Positions 27,632-36,100 of a stretch of 64,000 nucleotides of DNA are shown in pieces. Within the stretch, counting starts at the first letter, position 1. Each line of letters starts with the position of its first letter. The notes beneath the pieces were generated by a model that was given only the letters and a program-made list of their open reading frames with translations, was not told the DNA's origin and did no database searches. Both the position numbers and the translations under genes were made by a program. This DNA comes from Sphingosinicella terrae (lineage in GTDB: Bacteria > Pseudomonadota > Alphaproteobacteria > Sphingomonadales > Sphingomonadaceae): assembly GCF_003347635.1 (NCBI RefSeq), contig NZ_QDFY01000002.1, positions 310,001 to 374,000 on the forward strand, written 5' to 3'.

Positions 27632-28396
27632 ATGACGAATACCAAGGGCCCGCTCGAGCTATTGCTGCGCAATCTCGAGCTGCGCACGCCGCTCTCCGAG
27701 GCCGACCGCTCCGCGGTGCTGTCGCTGCCCTTCACGCCCAAGACCCTGGAGCCGTCGACATACACGGTCCGCGAAGGCGACCCGCCGGATCGATGCGCCG
27801 TGCTCCTGTCGGGTTTCGCCTATCGGCAGAAGCTGACCGGCGACGGCGACCGGCAGATCGTCGCGATCCACGTCCCCGGCGAGGCGACCGACTTCCAGAA
27901 CCTGCTGCTCGACGTCGCCGATCACAGCGTTCAGATGCTGACCCGCGGCGACGTGGCGTTCGTCGCCCGGCGCGATCTTCAGGAGTTGATCCGGACCCGT
28001 CCGGCCGTCGGCCAGGCCGTCCTGGTCAAGATCCTGGTCGAAGCGGCGATCTTCCGCGAATGGGTGCTGAACGTCGGCCGGCGGGACGCGCGGACCCGGC
28101 TGGCCCACCTCCTGTGCGAGTTCGCGCTGCGGCTCGAGGCCGAGGGGCTGGCCGACCGCTACGGCTACGAGCTGCCGATGACGCAGGAGCAGCTCGCCGA
28201 TGCCACCGGTCTCACTCCGGTCCACGTCAATCGCGTCCTGAAGGCGCTGCAGGCGGACGGCCTGATCCAGCGCAGCAAGCGCAATGTCAGCTTCCCGGAC
28301 TGGGAGCGCCTGCGGCAGGTCGGCGACTTCAACCAGCGCTATCTGCATCTCGAGCCGCAGCTGTCGGTCACGGAGCCGCACCCCCGCAGCGGATGA
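27632..28396 (+). CDS. Crp/Fnr-family transcriptional regulator (3 of 3)
   Basis: A 254-residue regulator with a cNMP-like barrel (about 25-135) and a winged helix (PMTQEQLADATGLTPVHVNRVLKAL). It is the divergent member of the trio. The region before it (27390-27631) is relatively AT-rich for this genome, as expected for a promoter, and ends in a hairpin that covers the ribosome binding site. Confidence 0.9.
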   Translation: MTNTKGPLELLLRNLELRTPLSEADRSAVLSLPFTPKTLEPSTYTVREGDPPDRCAVLLSGFAYRQKLTGDGDRQIVAIHVPGEATDFQNLLLDVADHSVQMLTRGDVAFVARRDLQELIRTRPAVGQAVLVKILVEAAIFREWVLNVGRRDARTRLAHLLCEFALRLEAEGLADRYGYELPMTQEQLADATGLTPVHVNRVLKALQADGLIQRSKRNVSFPDWERLRQVGDFNQRYLHLEPQLSVTEPHPRSG

Positions 28397-28427
28397 GGCC
28401 GGCTGCAGGACCGGCGCGCGCCGGCCT
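28397..28427. terminator. Candidate bidirectional terminator between convergent genes
   Basis: Inverted repeat AGGCCGGC / GCCGGCCT starting at the last base of the Crp/Fnr stop codon, before the convergent GtrA gene. GC-rich, with only TGTTC after it on the plus strand. Position supports termination; the T tract is weak. Confidence 0.4.
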
Positions 28428-28435
28428 GTTCGGGT

Positions 28436-28870
28436 TCAGATCGCCTTGAAGTTGAACGCGGCGTTGAGGAAGAAGACGAGCAGACCGGCGACGACCGACG
28501 CGATCAGGCGGGCGATCAGATACTGGATCTCGAGCAGGTCGATCAGCGACCAGAAGACGGCCAGGGTCACCACCAGGCCGATGCCGGCATTGACGAGGAA
28601 ATAGAGATAGCCGCTCGCCATGCCGCGCCGGCTCCCTTTGAACACCCAGAGGCGCGACACGACATAGTGCACGCTCATCGCCAGCAGGAAGGCAGCGGCG
28701 GCGGCGGGCAGCCGGCCGATTCCGGCGACCTCGACGAGCGTCCACAGCAAGGCGAGGTCGATCCCGAAGGCGAGGAAGCTGGCGATCGTGTTGCGGCCGA
28801 ACAGCCTCGCGCCGCGGCTTTCGGCCAGCTTCGCCCCGGCCTCGACGAGGCGGCCCGCGTCAGAGCTCAT
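28436..28870 (-). CDS. GtrA-family membrane protein
   Basis: A 144-residue protein with four membrane helices of the GtrA type: FLAFGIDLALLWTLVEV, HYVVSRLWVFKG, GYLYFLVNAGIGLVVTL and ASVVAGLLVFFLNAAFNF. GtrA proteins are thought to translocate polyprenyl-linked sugars across the inner membrane in glycosylation of envelope polymers. No glycosyltransferase gene accompanies it here. Confidence 0.87.
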   Translation of the reverse strand: MSSDAGRLVEAGAKLAESRGARLFGRNTIASFLAFGIDLALLWTLVEVAGIGRLPAAAAAFLLAMSVHYVVSRLWVFKGSRRGMASGYLYFLVNAGIGLVVTLAVFWSLIDLLEIQYLIARLIASVVAGLLVFFLNAAFNFKAI

Positions 28871-28932
28871 CGAGGATCATCCCGGGCACCGAACGCGCGC
28901 CGCCGCTCCCGGTGCCGTGCCGCGTCCGGGCT

Positions 28933-29226
28933 TCAGGCTGCGGCCCGATGCCGCTTCGCGATCATCCGCGCGAGCAGGAAGGCGGGAAGGGCGACCATCA
29001 CCCAGCCGAGGCCGGGGAAGAGCTGGAGGAAGAGGAACATCAGCAGGAAGCCGCCGAGATCGACCACAGAGCTCGTTCCGGCCAGGACGAGGCCGGGCGC
29101 GAGCAGCCAGATCAGGAGCAGGGCCGGGCGCAGGCGGGGATGCGGCACGAGCGCGATGAGCGCCGCCACCATCGCCCCGAACAAGGCCGAGCCAAGCCAC
29201 TGCGCCGCGCCGATCCCCTCGAACAT
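28933..29226 (-). CDS. Small membrane protein
   Basis: A 97-residue protein with three or four hydrophobic helices (about 10-28, 35-53, 57-89) and a basic C-terminus. No family recognised. I chose the ATG at 29226 (MFEGIGAAQW) because the extra upstream residues are Arg-rich and unlikely. Confidence 0.6.
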   Translation of the reverse strand: MFEGIGAAQWLGSALFGAMVAALIALVPHPRLRPALLLIWLLAPGLVLAGTSSVVDLGGFLLMFLFLQLFPGLGWVMVALPAFLLARMIAKRHRAAA

Positions 29227-29369
29227 GTCGACTCCCGTCCTGCTCCGCCGGAAGCTGACCGAGCGGCGGTGATAACGCACCGACCCTGCGACAAGGTTGC
29301 GTGCGCGATCGATCAAAATGGCGGATGCCGCGGCCGAAGGGCGGTGCCGCCGCCCAGTCGGGCAATCCG

Positions 29370-29450
29370 CGGATCGGGACAGTCTCCCTTTTGCGGACGA
29401 CTTTTCCGACAGCCTGCCGCCGGACGGACGACGCCGCCTGTCCCGATCCG
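29370..29450. repeat. Pair of 13-bp perfect inverted repeats around 55 bp
   Basis: CGGATCGGGACAG at 29370-29382 and its exact reverse complement at 29438-29450, just beyond the stop of the minus-strand lipoprotein (29463). The spacer is GC-rich and itself can fold. No open frame is inside. It could be a long terminator stem, a small structured RNA or the remains of a miniature element. Confidence 0.6.
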
Positions 29451-29462
29451 GGGATTATCGCG

Positions 29463-29723
29463 TCACTGGGAATTCTCGGCCTGGTTGCGGCGGACGTCGA
29501 CGTCGACGTCGATATCGCCGACCTCGTTCTCGATCGCGCGGCCGGCGCCCCGCGCTGCCTCGCCGATCTCGGTCGCGGCGTCGTCGGCGGCATTGCCGAG
29601 GTCCTGCGCGGTCTCCTCGACCTGGTTCTGGTCATATTCCAGGGTGACGGTGTCGTTCTGCGGGTCGTTGTTGACGCCGCAGGCGGCGACCAGCAGCAGT
29701 GGCAGCGCGAAGATCATTCGCAT
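29463..29723 (-). CDS. Small lipoprotein
   Basis: An 86-residue lipoprotein (signal peptide, lipobox LLVAACGV). The mature part is acidic and alternates Ala/Glu/Asp, ending in DIDVDVDVRRNQAENSQ. I chose the ATG at 29723 because the signal peptide begins there; the longer open frame above it is not protein-like. Unknown function. Confidence 0.7.
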   Translation of the reverse strand: MRMIFALPLLLVAACGVNNDPQNDTVTLEYDQNQVEETAQDLGNAADDAATEIGEAARGAGRAIENEVGDIDVDVDVRRNQAENSQ

Positions 29724-30069
29724 GTCGGTCCTCCTTGTTCCGCCGCTCAACGCGCCGCAATCGTTTCGGGTCCGCGCTGCCGTTGCGCAGTCGGGAAAAC
29801 CGCTTGCGCGCGTAGTTCGAACGATCCGGACCTCGGATCGACTGAAGACCGGGTGCAGCCAAAGGCAAGCGTGATGGGAGTTCGAAGCATGATTGACCTC
29901 TTGCCAGGACGACGACTTGCCTGGCGAAGTTGGCATGGAGCGCCTGTTCGTTCGGCTCTGGCGGGTTCAGTCGTCCCAAGAAAAGATTGCCGTACTCGGC
30001 CAGTCTCTTGCCAAGGATGACTTTCTGTTGAAGCTTGCGTCCATTGCGAATCGCAATGGGGGGAATGCC
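29724..30069. other. Intergenic region, no gene seen
   Basis: A 346-bp stretch between the divergent lipoprotein and the exported protein at 30070. Open frames exist but none has a credible start or family resemblance. It presumably holds promoters of both genes; I could not identify -35/-10 pairs I would trust. Confidence 0.5.
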
Positions 30070-30786
30070 ATGAACAGGATGATTGTGGGCGCGCTGCTTG
30101 GCGCGTCCGTTGCCGTGCCAGCGCTTGCGCAGGAGAATATGCCGGTCGAACCCGCGCTCGCTCCCGCGCCTTCCGAGACCGCGCTGGCAGCCGCGCCGGC
30201 ACTGCCGGCACCGCCGGCGCCCGTGGTCGCGCCCGAGCCGGTGCAGTTGCTGCTGGCCGCGGGGGCGCCGATCCAGCTTGCGATCAACGAGCAGCTCAGC
30301 AGCCGGACGCACGATGAAGGTGACAATTTCTCCCTGACCGTCGTTCAGGACGTCTATTCGGACGGTCAGGTGGTCATCCCGCGCGGGGCGCGCGCCATGG
30401 GTCAGGTCACCTGGCGCACCGGCACCGGCGCGTTCGGCAAATCGGGCAAGATGGAGATTGCATTCCGCTATCTCGACATTGCCGGCCGGCGCATTCCGCT
30501 TCGCGGCATGCATAGGCAGGAAGGCGAGGGGAATACCGCGGCAACGGTCGGTGCCGTCCTGGGCGCCGGCGTCATTGGCGGCCTTCTCGTCCGCGGCCGC
30601 CGCGCCCTCGTCCAGGAAGGCCGCGAGTTCACCGCCTTCACCGTCGATCCGGTGCCTTTCGCGGCAGAGCCCGGTTCCGCCGCCTTCGCGCTGGCCGCCA
30701 ATTACAATCCGAGCCCGGTCGCGACGCAGCTTGGCGAGCAGCTGGAAGATCAGGAGGATGAGCGCCGGGAGCGGCGCAGCCGCTGA
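30070..30786 (+). CDS. Exported protein with Pro/Ala-rich N-terminal region
   Basis: A 238-residue protein. A signal peptide (MNRMIVGALLGASVAVPALAQ) is followed by a Pro/Ala-rich linker (about 22-60) and a beta-rich domain: GAPIQLAINEQLSSRTHDEG, QVVIPRGARAMGQVTW, then KMEIAFRYLDIAGRRIPL. A hydrophobic Gly-rich stretch (about 157-173) and a charged C-terminal tail follow. Similar domains occur in exported proteins of sphingomonads; the role is not known to me. Confidence 0.75.
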   Translation: MNRMIVGALLGASVAVPALAQENMPVEPALAPAPSETALAAAPALPAPPAPVVAPEPVQLLLAAGAPIQLAINEQLSSRTHDEGDNFSLTVVQDVYSDGQVVIPRGARAMGQVTWRTGTGAFGKSGKMEIAFRYLDIAGRRIPLRGMHRQEGEGNTAATVGAVLGAGVIGGLLVRGRRALVQEGREFTAFTVDPVPFAAEPGSAAFALAANYNPSPVATQLGEQLEDQEDERRERRSR

Positions 30787-30851
30787 CCCTCTTAGTGGGT
30801 CGGAAGAGGGCGAGCGTCGCCTTCCGGCGTCTGCGGCCTTCCCCTTCGGTC

Positions 30852-30895
30852 ATCCTGGCGAAAGCCTGTCCTGAGCCTGTCGAAGGGGCCAGGAT
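30852..30895. repeat. Interspersed repeat with CCTGAGCCTGTCGAAGG core
   Basis: An 8-bp perfect inverted repeat (ATCCTGGC ... GCCAGGAT) frames the core CCTGAGCCTGTCGAAGG. This core is, from memory, one of the most common extragenic repeats of sphingomonad and some other proteobacterial genomes. It lies in the 359-bp gap between 30786 and 31146, in which I see no gene. Confidence 0.6.
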
Positions 30896-31145
30896 CTCCC
30901 TTCTTGTCGCGCGAAGCCGCAGCGAGCGGGAAGAGGGTGGGATCCGGAGCGTCTGGCGGGATGACGAAGTGGGAGGGAGGACTCGACCGAGCCGCCGGTC
31001 CCGGCCTGGATCAGGCCGGGACCGGCTTCGGCCCTTTCCGGCGGCGAGCTGAGCCGCCGGATCGTGGCCCGGAAGCGGCGGCGCGAGCCCTGAATCGCGG
31101 TGCCGGCCCCGGGTTCCTGTTCGGCATCGTCGGCGCGATGCCGGG

Positions 31146-33875
31146 TCAGTAGCGGACGCGGGCGCCGACGGTGAAGGTGCGGCCGACCACGTCGTAATGC
31201 GGGCTGTAGGTGGTGGTGATCAGCGGCGGATTCTCGTCGAACAGGTTGCTCACCCGCGCATAGAAGGTGAAGCGCTCGCGGACCCTGAACTCGGTGCCGA
31301 GATCGAAATAGACGCGCGCGCCGATGTCGCCGTTGACGATGTCGAGCTCGTCGTTGAACTGGCCGCCGCCGACATAGCGGATGCGCGCGTCGATCGTGTA
31401 GTCGTCATTCTCGTAGGCGATGCTGAAATTGCCGCGCCACTTCGGCACGCCGTTGGCGACGGGATCGCCGACGTCGCCGGCCGTGTCGCGCACGTTCGCG
31501 CCCGAATCGAAGACCAGCTCGTCGACATAGGTGGCGAGCGCGCGCAGCCTCAGCGAGCCCGGAATGTCGGCGATGCGCGACATCGGCATCCGGTAGGCGA
31601 TCTCGAAGTCGAAGCCGCTCGTCTTGAACCTGGCGATGTTCGCGGCGACGGCGAAGACGGTCGTGATCGTGCCCGTCGCATCGCGCACGACGCGGTCGCA
31701 GGCCTCGGCGTCGCCCGCCGCGCAGGCGGCGGTGATGTCCGACGTGTTCGGCGTCGAGATCGCCCGGCCGATGCTGATGTCGTAATAGTCGACCGAGAGG
31801 CTGAAGCCGGGGAGGAAGGAGGGCGACACCGAGGCGCCGGCCGTCCACGTCCGGGCGACTTCGGGAACGAGATCGACATTGCCGCCGCTGAAGATGGTGG
31901 CGAGCGGGTTCGGATTGTAGCCGGGATTGCCCTCGCGGCCTTCGCGGTCATTGTCGACCACGGGCGCGATGTTGATCGAGTTGACCGCGAACAGGTCGCC
32001 GATGCCCGGCGCGCGGATGTCGCGCGAACGAGTGGCGCGCAGCAGCAGCGCGTCGAACAGCCGCGCGGTGCCGCCGAGCTTCCACGACCAGATGCCGCCG
32101 CTCAGGCTGTAGTCGGAGTAGCGGACGGCGCCGTTCAGATCGAGGTCGAAGGAGGCGCTGTCGACGAGCGGCACCAGCGCCTCGAAGAAGCCTTCCTTGA
32201 CGTTGAAGCCGCCTTCGAGCGGATCGTTGAAGATCGGGGTGCCGAAGGCGCCGGCGGCGTCGAGCTCGCCGATCGTCTCCGACTGCTCCTCCCACCGCGC
32301 TTCCGCGCCGAAGGCGATCGAGACCGGCCCGGCCCACAAGGTGAACGGGTCGCCCTGGACGCGGAAGGCGACCGAATCGAGCTTGCTGACCGTGTCCTGC
32401 ATCTGGGTGCCGGTGACATAGTCGATCGCCCCGGCCGACGCGGCATTCTCGCCGAACAGGTTGAGCGGCACGCAGGCCGGATCGTTGTTCGCCGGATCGG
32501 CGTCGGCATTGACCGCGCAGACGATCTGGCCGCCCGATTCCACCGCATCGATCGCGCGCAGGAAATTGGCCGGGATCGAGGAATTGTAGAAGCGCTGGCG
32601 GCTGTCGACTTCGCCATGGCTGAAATGCGCGTCGTAGCGCCAGCTGCCGCCGAAGCTGCCGTCGACGCCGAAGGCGATCTCCTTGGTCTCGCGGAGGGCG
32701 TCGAACTGGAGGGTGAAGATGTCGCGCGACAGGCGGCCGACGAGGAAGGAGGTCTCGCCGGAATCGGCCAGCTGCTGGCGGATGCCGGGGGTCAGGAACG
32801 GATTGTCCGCCGCGACGCCGAAGACCAGGACCGAGCCGGCCGGATCCGGCAGGAACGGCTGGTTGACGTCCGATCGCCCATAGGCCGCGTCGGCCCAGAG
32901 GGTCGTCCCGCCAAGGTCGTAGCTCAGCCGCGCATAGCTTCCGAGCCGCTTCAGCGGACTGCCGACGATGAGGGTGTCGAAGAGGCTGAAGAAGTCTCGC
33001 GGCTCTGCCGGACGAAGGCTGCCGTCGGGATCGAAGACCTGGCCGGCGAAGGGGCCGGAGAGCACCGTGCCGCCGAAGCTGATCGGCGCCAGATCGTCGA
33101 CATTGGGCTGGATCTCGAAGCGGCCGTCGGGGCGCTCGACGACTCCGGCGCCGAACCAGGGACGGTCGTAGCGGCCGCCGACGCCGATGCCTTCGTCGTT
33201 CACATATTCGGCCCCGATCATGAAGTGGCCGGCGCCGTCGGCGAAATGGGTGCCGTAGGCGGCGTCGAACTGATAGCGCCAGCCGTCGCCGCGCGAGGTC
33301 AGGCTGGTCTGGGCGCCGACGCTGAGGCCCTCGAGGTCGTCGTTGAGGATGATGTTGACGACGCCGGCGACCGCGCCCGATCCCCAGGCGGCCGACGCGC
33401 CGCCGGTGACGATCTCGACCCGCTCGACCAGGTTGGTCGGGACGAAGTTGAGGTTGTTGTCGCCGATGAAGCGCCGGCCGTTGACGAGGGTGAGGGTCCT
33501 CGACAATCCAAGTCCGCGAAGCTCGACCGGCGCGGTACCGCTGGTGGTGTTGGCGATCGACTGGTTCGGCGAGACCGAATTGCGGGTCTGCGGCAGCTCG
33601 TTCAGCGCCTGCTGGAGGTTGACCCGGGCGGATTGCTGGATCTCGGCCGCTCCGACCACGGTCGTCGGTGTCGGCTGCTCGAAGCCGGCCCGCTCGATGC
33701 GCGAGCCGGTGACCAGGATGTTCTCGTCGCTTTCGTCCTGCGCGGTCGCCGCCGCCGCGTCGGTCGCTCCCTCGGCCGGCGGATCCTGGGCAAGAGCTGG
33801 ACGGGCGACGAGGAGCGCCATGCCGGCGGCCGAGGCCGAAAGAGCCGTGCGAAGCGCGCGCTGCCGTCGAATCAT
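31146..33875 (-). CDS. TonB-dependent outer-membrane receptor
   Basis: A 909-residue outer-membrane receptor. A signal peptide (cleavage after RPALAQ, about residue 29) is followed by a plug domain (ENILVTGSRIER, QALNELPQTRNSVSPNQ, VELRGLGLSRTLTLVNGRR) and a beta-barrel ending in aromatic-rich VVGRTFTVGARVRY, as required for barrel assembly. It is first in position among a set of peptidase and transporter genes, so the likely cargo is peptides. I chose the ATG at 33875 because it starts the signal sequence. Confidence 0.93.
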   Translation of the reverse strand: MIRRQRALRTALSASAAGMALLVARPALAQDPPAEGATDAAAATAQDESDENILVTGSRIERAGFEQPTPTTVVGAAEIQQSARVNLQQALNELPQTRNSVSPNQSIANTTSGTAPVELRGLGLSRTLTLVNGRRFIGDNNLNFVPTNLVERVEIVTGGASAAWGSGAVAGVVNIILNDDLEGLSVGAQTSLTSRGDGWRYQFDAAYGTHFADGAGHFMIGAEYVNDEGIGVGGRYDRPWFGAGVVERPDGRFEIQPNVDDLAPISFGGTVLSGPFAGQVFDPDGSLRPAEPRDFFSLFDTLIVGSPLKRLGSYARLSYDLGGTTLWADAAYGRSDVNQPFLPDPAGSVLVFGVAADNPFLTPGIRQQLADSGETSFLVGRLSRDIFTLQFDALRETKEIAFGVDGSFGGSWRYDAHFSHGEVDSRQRFYNSSIPANFLRAIDAVESGGQIVCAVNADADPANNDPACVPLNLFGENAASAGAIDYVTGTQMQDTVSKLDSVAFRVQGDPFTLWAGPVSIAFGAEARWEEQSETIGELDAAGAFGTPIFNDPLEGGFNVKEGFFEALVPLVDSASFDLDLNGAVRYSDYSLSGGIWSWKLGGTARLFDALLLRATRSRDIRAPGIGDLFAVNSINIAPVVDNDREGREGNPGYNPNPLATIFSGGNVDLVPEVARTWTAGASVSPSFLPGFSLSVDYYDISIGRAISTPNTSDITAACAAGDAEACDRVVRDATGTITTVFAVAANIARFKTSGFDFEIAYRMPMSRIADIPGSLRLRALATYVDELVFDSGANVRDTAGDVGDPVANGVPKWRGNFSIAYENDDYTIDARIRYVGGGQFNDELDIVNGDIGARVYFDLGTEFRVRERFTFYARVSNLFDENPPLITTTYSPHYDVVGRTFTVGARVRY

Positions 33876-34288
33876 AGTCCTTCTCCCCCTTGCCCGGTCC
33901 GCCGGTCCGCCCTTCGGCCAGCCAGCGACCTGTCTGGTTGTTTCCCTGACTTGTGCTGCCTGCCGGTCGGTGTCCGATTGCGACCTAACCAACCCGATCA
34001 AGACCGGACAGGCCTGTATGGAGAAGTAAGGGATCAAATCGGACATTTGTCAACGGCCCCGCGCAGAAAGCGATTCATTGTGGGTTCTTTGCCACGCGCC
34101 GGGTGCCACGCTGCGGGGTCGAAGACAGCGGCGCCACCCGCTTCGCCGCCTGCGCGTCCGCCCCGCCGGCTCCTCGCGCGCTGGGAGAGACTGAAGGATG
34201 TCCCAACTAGGACTTCATTGTCTCAACGGGGATGATAAGGTCGGCGAGGCCCGGCACAGGATCGTGCCGCCTTGAGGGGAGGAAGCAG
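33876..34288. other. Regulatory region between the TonB receptor and the CocE gene
   Basis: A 413-bp divergent intergenic region. It carries the candidate receptor promoter (34006-34053) and, on the CocE side, an inverted half-site pair GTCC-N6-GGAC at 34200-34213 followed by ATTGTC. No gene is seen inside. Confidence 0.5.
34006..34053 (-). promoter_or_regulatory. Candidate promoter and operator of the TonB receptor gene
   Basis: A perfect TTGACA (minus strand, 34053-34048) overlaps GGACATTTGTC, a GACA-N2-TGTC inverted repeat. A CTTACT -10-like hexamer lies 17 nt downstream at 34030-34025. Further on, GGACAGGCCTGT (34006-34017) includes a 10-bp palindrome. The parts resemble the shared element found three times downstream in this locus, but the spacing differs, so I rate it as related only. 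Confidence 0.4.
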
Positions 34289-36082
34289 ATGCCGAAGAAT
34301 CGCGTCAAGCTCGGACTCATGGGCGCCGCGGCCCTGGTCGCGACGCTCGCCCCCGCCCAGGCGCAGCGGCCGGAACCGGCGGCCGTGCGGTCCGCCGATC
34401 GCACGCCCGTCCCGATCCGGAGGATCGAGGGCGTGCGCACGACGATGCGCGACGGGGTGGTGCTCGTCTCCGACATCTGGCTACCCGCCGCCGAAGGCCG
34501 CTACCCGGTCCTGCTGATGCAATCGCCCTATCGCATGCGGACGATGCGCCCCTTCGTCGAGCTCGCCGAATTTTATGCCGGGCACGGCTATGCCGTCGCG
34601 ATCCAGGATTCCCGCGGCACCGGCGGATCGCAGGGCGAGTTCGACTTCCTGTTCCAGGAGGCGCAGGACGGCTTCGACAGCATCGAGAGCCTCGCCACCC
34701 AGGATTGGGCGAACGGGCGCCTGTGCATGCTCGGCTATTCCTATCTGGGAACGGTCCAGCTGCTGGCCGCCCGCGAGCGGCCGCCGCGCCTCGCCTGCAT
34801 CGCGCCGACCGCGCCGGCCGGACGCTATCACGAAGAGATGCCGACGGTGCAGGGGGCGTTCATGCTCCATTGGGGTCTGAACTGGCTGCGCACCTGGGCC
34901 GACGATACCGAAAGCGGACCCAATCAGGCCGAGGTCGACTGGGACGCGGCGCTGGCCCACCGGCCGCTCATCACCCTCGACGAGGCTGTGATCGGCCGCG
35001 AGAACCGCCTCTACCGGCAATTCCTCGAGAACGACACGCTCAACGCTTACTGGCGGCGGATCAGCTTCACCGCCGAGGATTTCGACCGGATCGACCTGCC
35101 GATGATGCTGACCACCGGCTGGTTCGACGGCGACCAGCACGGCACGCTCTATTACTGGCGCGGCTTCGAGGCGCGCCGCGAGCGGCCGCGCGACGCCTAT
35201 CTGACGATCGGCCCCTGGAACCACGCCCAGACCTTCATGGGCGGCCGGGACCGGATGGGCGCGATGCCGCTGCCGGCCAATTCGATCCTCGACAATCGGG
35301 CGATGCGCCTCGCCTTCTTCGATCATTATCTGAAGCAGACCGGGCCCAAGCCGGCTTGGGCGCGGGTCACCCTGTTCGTCACCGGCGCCGACATCTGGCG
35401 TACCTTCGACGCGCTGCCGGTCCCGGACGAGGCGCGCCGGCGGCTCTATCTGTCGGGCGGCGGCGACGCCAACACGCTGGACGGCGACGGCCGGCTGAGC
35501 TGGGACCGGCCGGGCGAAGAGCCAGCGGACGAATATGTCTACGATCCGCGCAATCCGGTCGAGCTCAATTTCATGAAGACCGGGTTGTTCGGCGACCTGC
35601 GCAACGAACCCCAGGCGCGGGAGGACGTGCTCGTCTACTCGACCGGTCCGCTGGCCGAGTCGGTCGAGGTCATCGGTACCGTCACCATGGAGCTCTATGC
35701 CGCCAGCGACGCCCGCGACACCGATTTCACCGCGGCGATCTCCGACGTCGGCCCGGACGGACGGGCCATCATCCTCGGTGCGCGTCCCGTCGGCATCGTC
35801 CGCGCGCGCTATCGCCGTGGCCGCGAGGCGGAGCCCGTCCTGCTTACGCCCGGTGAGGTCGAGCGCTACGAGATCGATCTCGGCGCGATCGGCCACCGCT
35901 TCCTGCCCGGGCACCGGATCCGGGTCGAGATTTCGAGCAGCGCCGCGCCCTTCTTCAACCCCAACCAGAATAGCGGCAATCCGGTGGCGACCGACACGGA
36001 ATGGCGGACCGCCCGCCAGACGGTCTTCCACGACACCGCCCGCCCGTCGGCGCTTCTCCTGCCCGTCTACGAAGCGGAATAA
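34289..36082 (+). CDS. CocE/NonD-family hydrolase (peptidase S15 type), exported
   Basis: A 597-residue alpha/beta hydrolase with a signal peptide (about 1-25). The nucleophile elbow is GYSYLGTVQ, in the region after YAVAIQDSRGTGGSQGEF, which is typical of the X-Pro dipeptidyl-peptidase/CocE group; the jelly-roll C-terminal domain follows (about 430-597, with FLPGHRIRVEISSS). It hydrolyses acyl esters or amides. RBS GGGGAGGAAG precedes the ATG at 34289. It is the only plus-strand gene of the catabolic locus before the regulator. Confidence 0.9.
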   Translation: MPKNRVKLGLMGAAALVATLAPAQAQRPEPAAVRSADRTPVPIRRIEGVRTTMRDGVVLVSDIWLPAAEGRYPVLLMQSPYRMRTMRPFVELAEFYAGHGYAVAIQDSRGTGGSQGEFDFLFQEAQDGFDSIESLATQDWANGRLCMLGYSYLGTVQLLAARERPPRLACIAPTAPAGRYHEEMPTVQGAFMLHWGLNWLRTWADDTESGPNQAEVDWDAALAHRPLITLDEAVIGRENRLYRQFLENDTLNAYWRRISFTAEDFDRIDLPMMLTTGWFDGDQHGTLYYWRGFEARRERPRDAYLTIGPWNHAQTFMGGRDRMGAMPLPANSILDNRAMRLAFFDHYLKQTGPKPAWARVTLFVTGADIWRTFDALPVPDEARRRLYLSGGGDANTLDGDGRLSWDRPGEEPADEYVYDPRNPVELNFMKTGLFGDLRNEPQAREDVLVYSTGPLAESVEVIGTVTMELYAASDARDTDFTAAISDVGPDGRAIILGARPVGIVRARYRRGREAEPVLLTPGEVERYEIDLGAIGHRFLPGHRIRVEISSSAAPFFNPNQNSGNPVATDTEWRTARQTVFHDTARPSALLLPVYEAE

Positions 36083-36100
36083 GGCGCCCGCCGAGGGGGC

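Noticed and set aside
31197-34235. A 1012-codon open frame on the plus strand opposite the TonB receptor
   Set aside because: It mirrors the receptor gene in a high-GC3 genome; composition is Arg/Asp/Val-rich without any domain, and the receptor has all family motifs.
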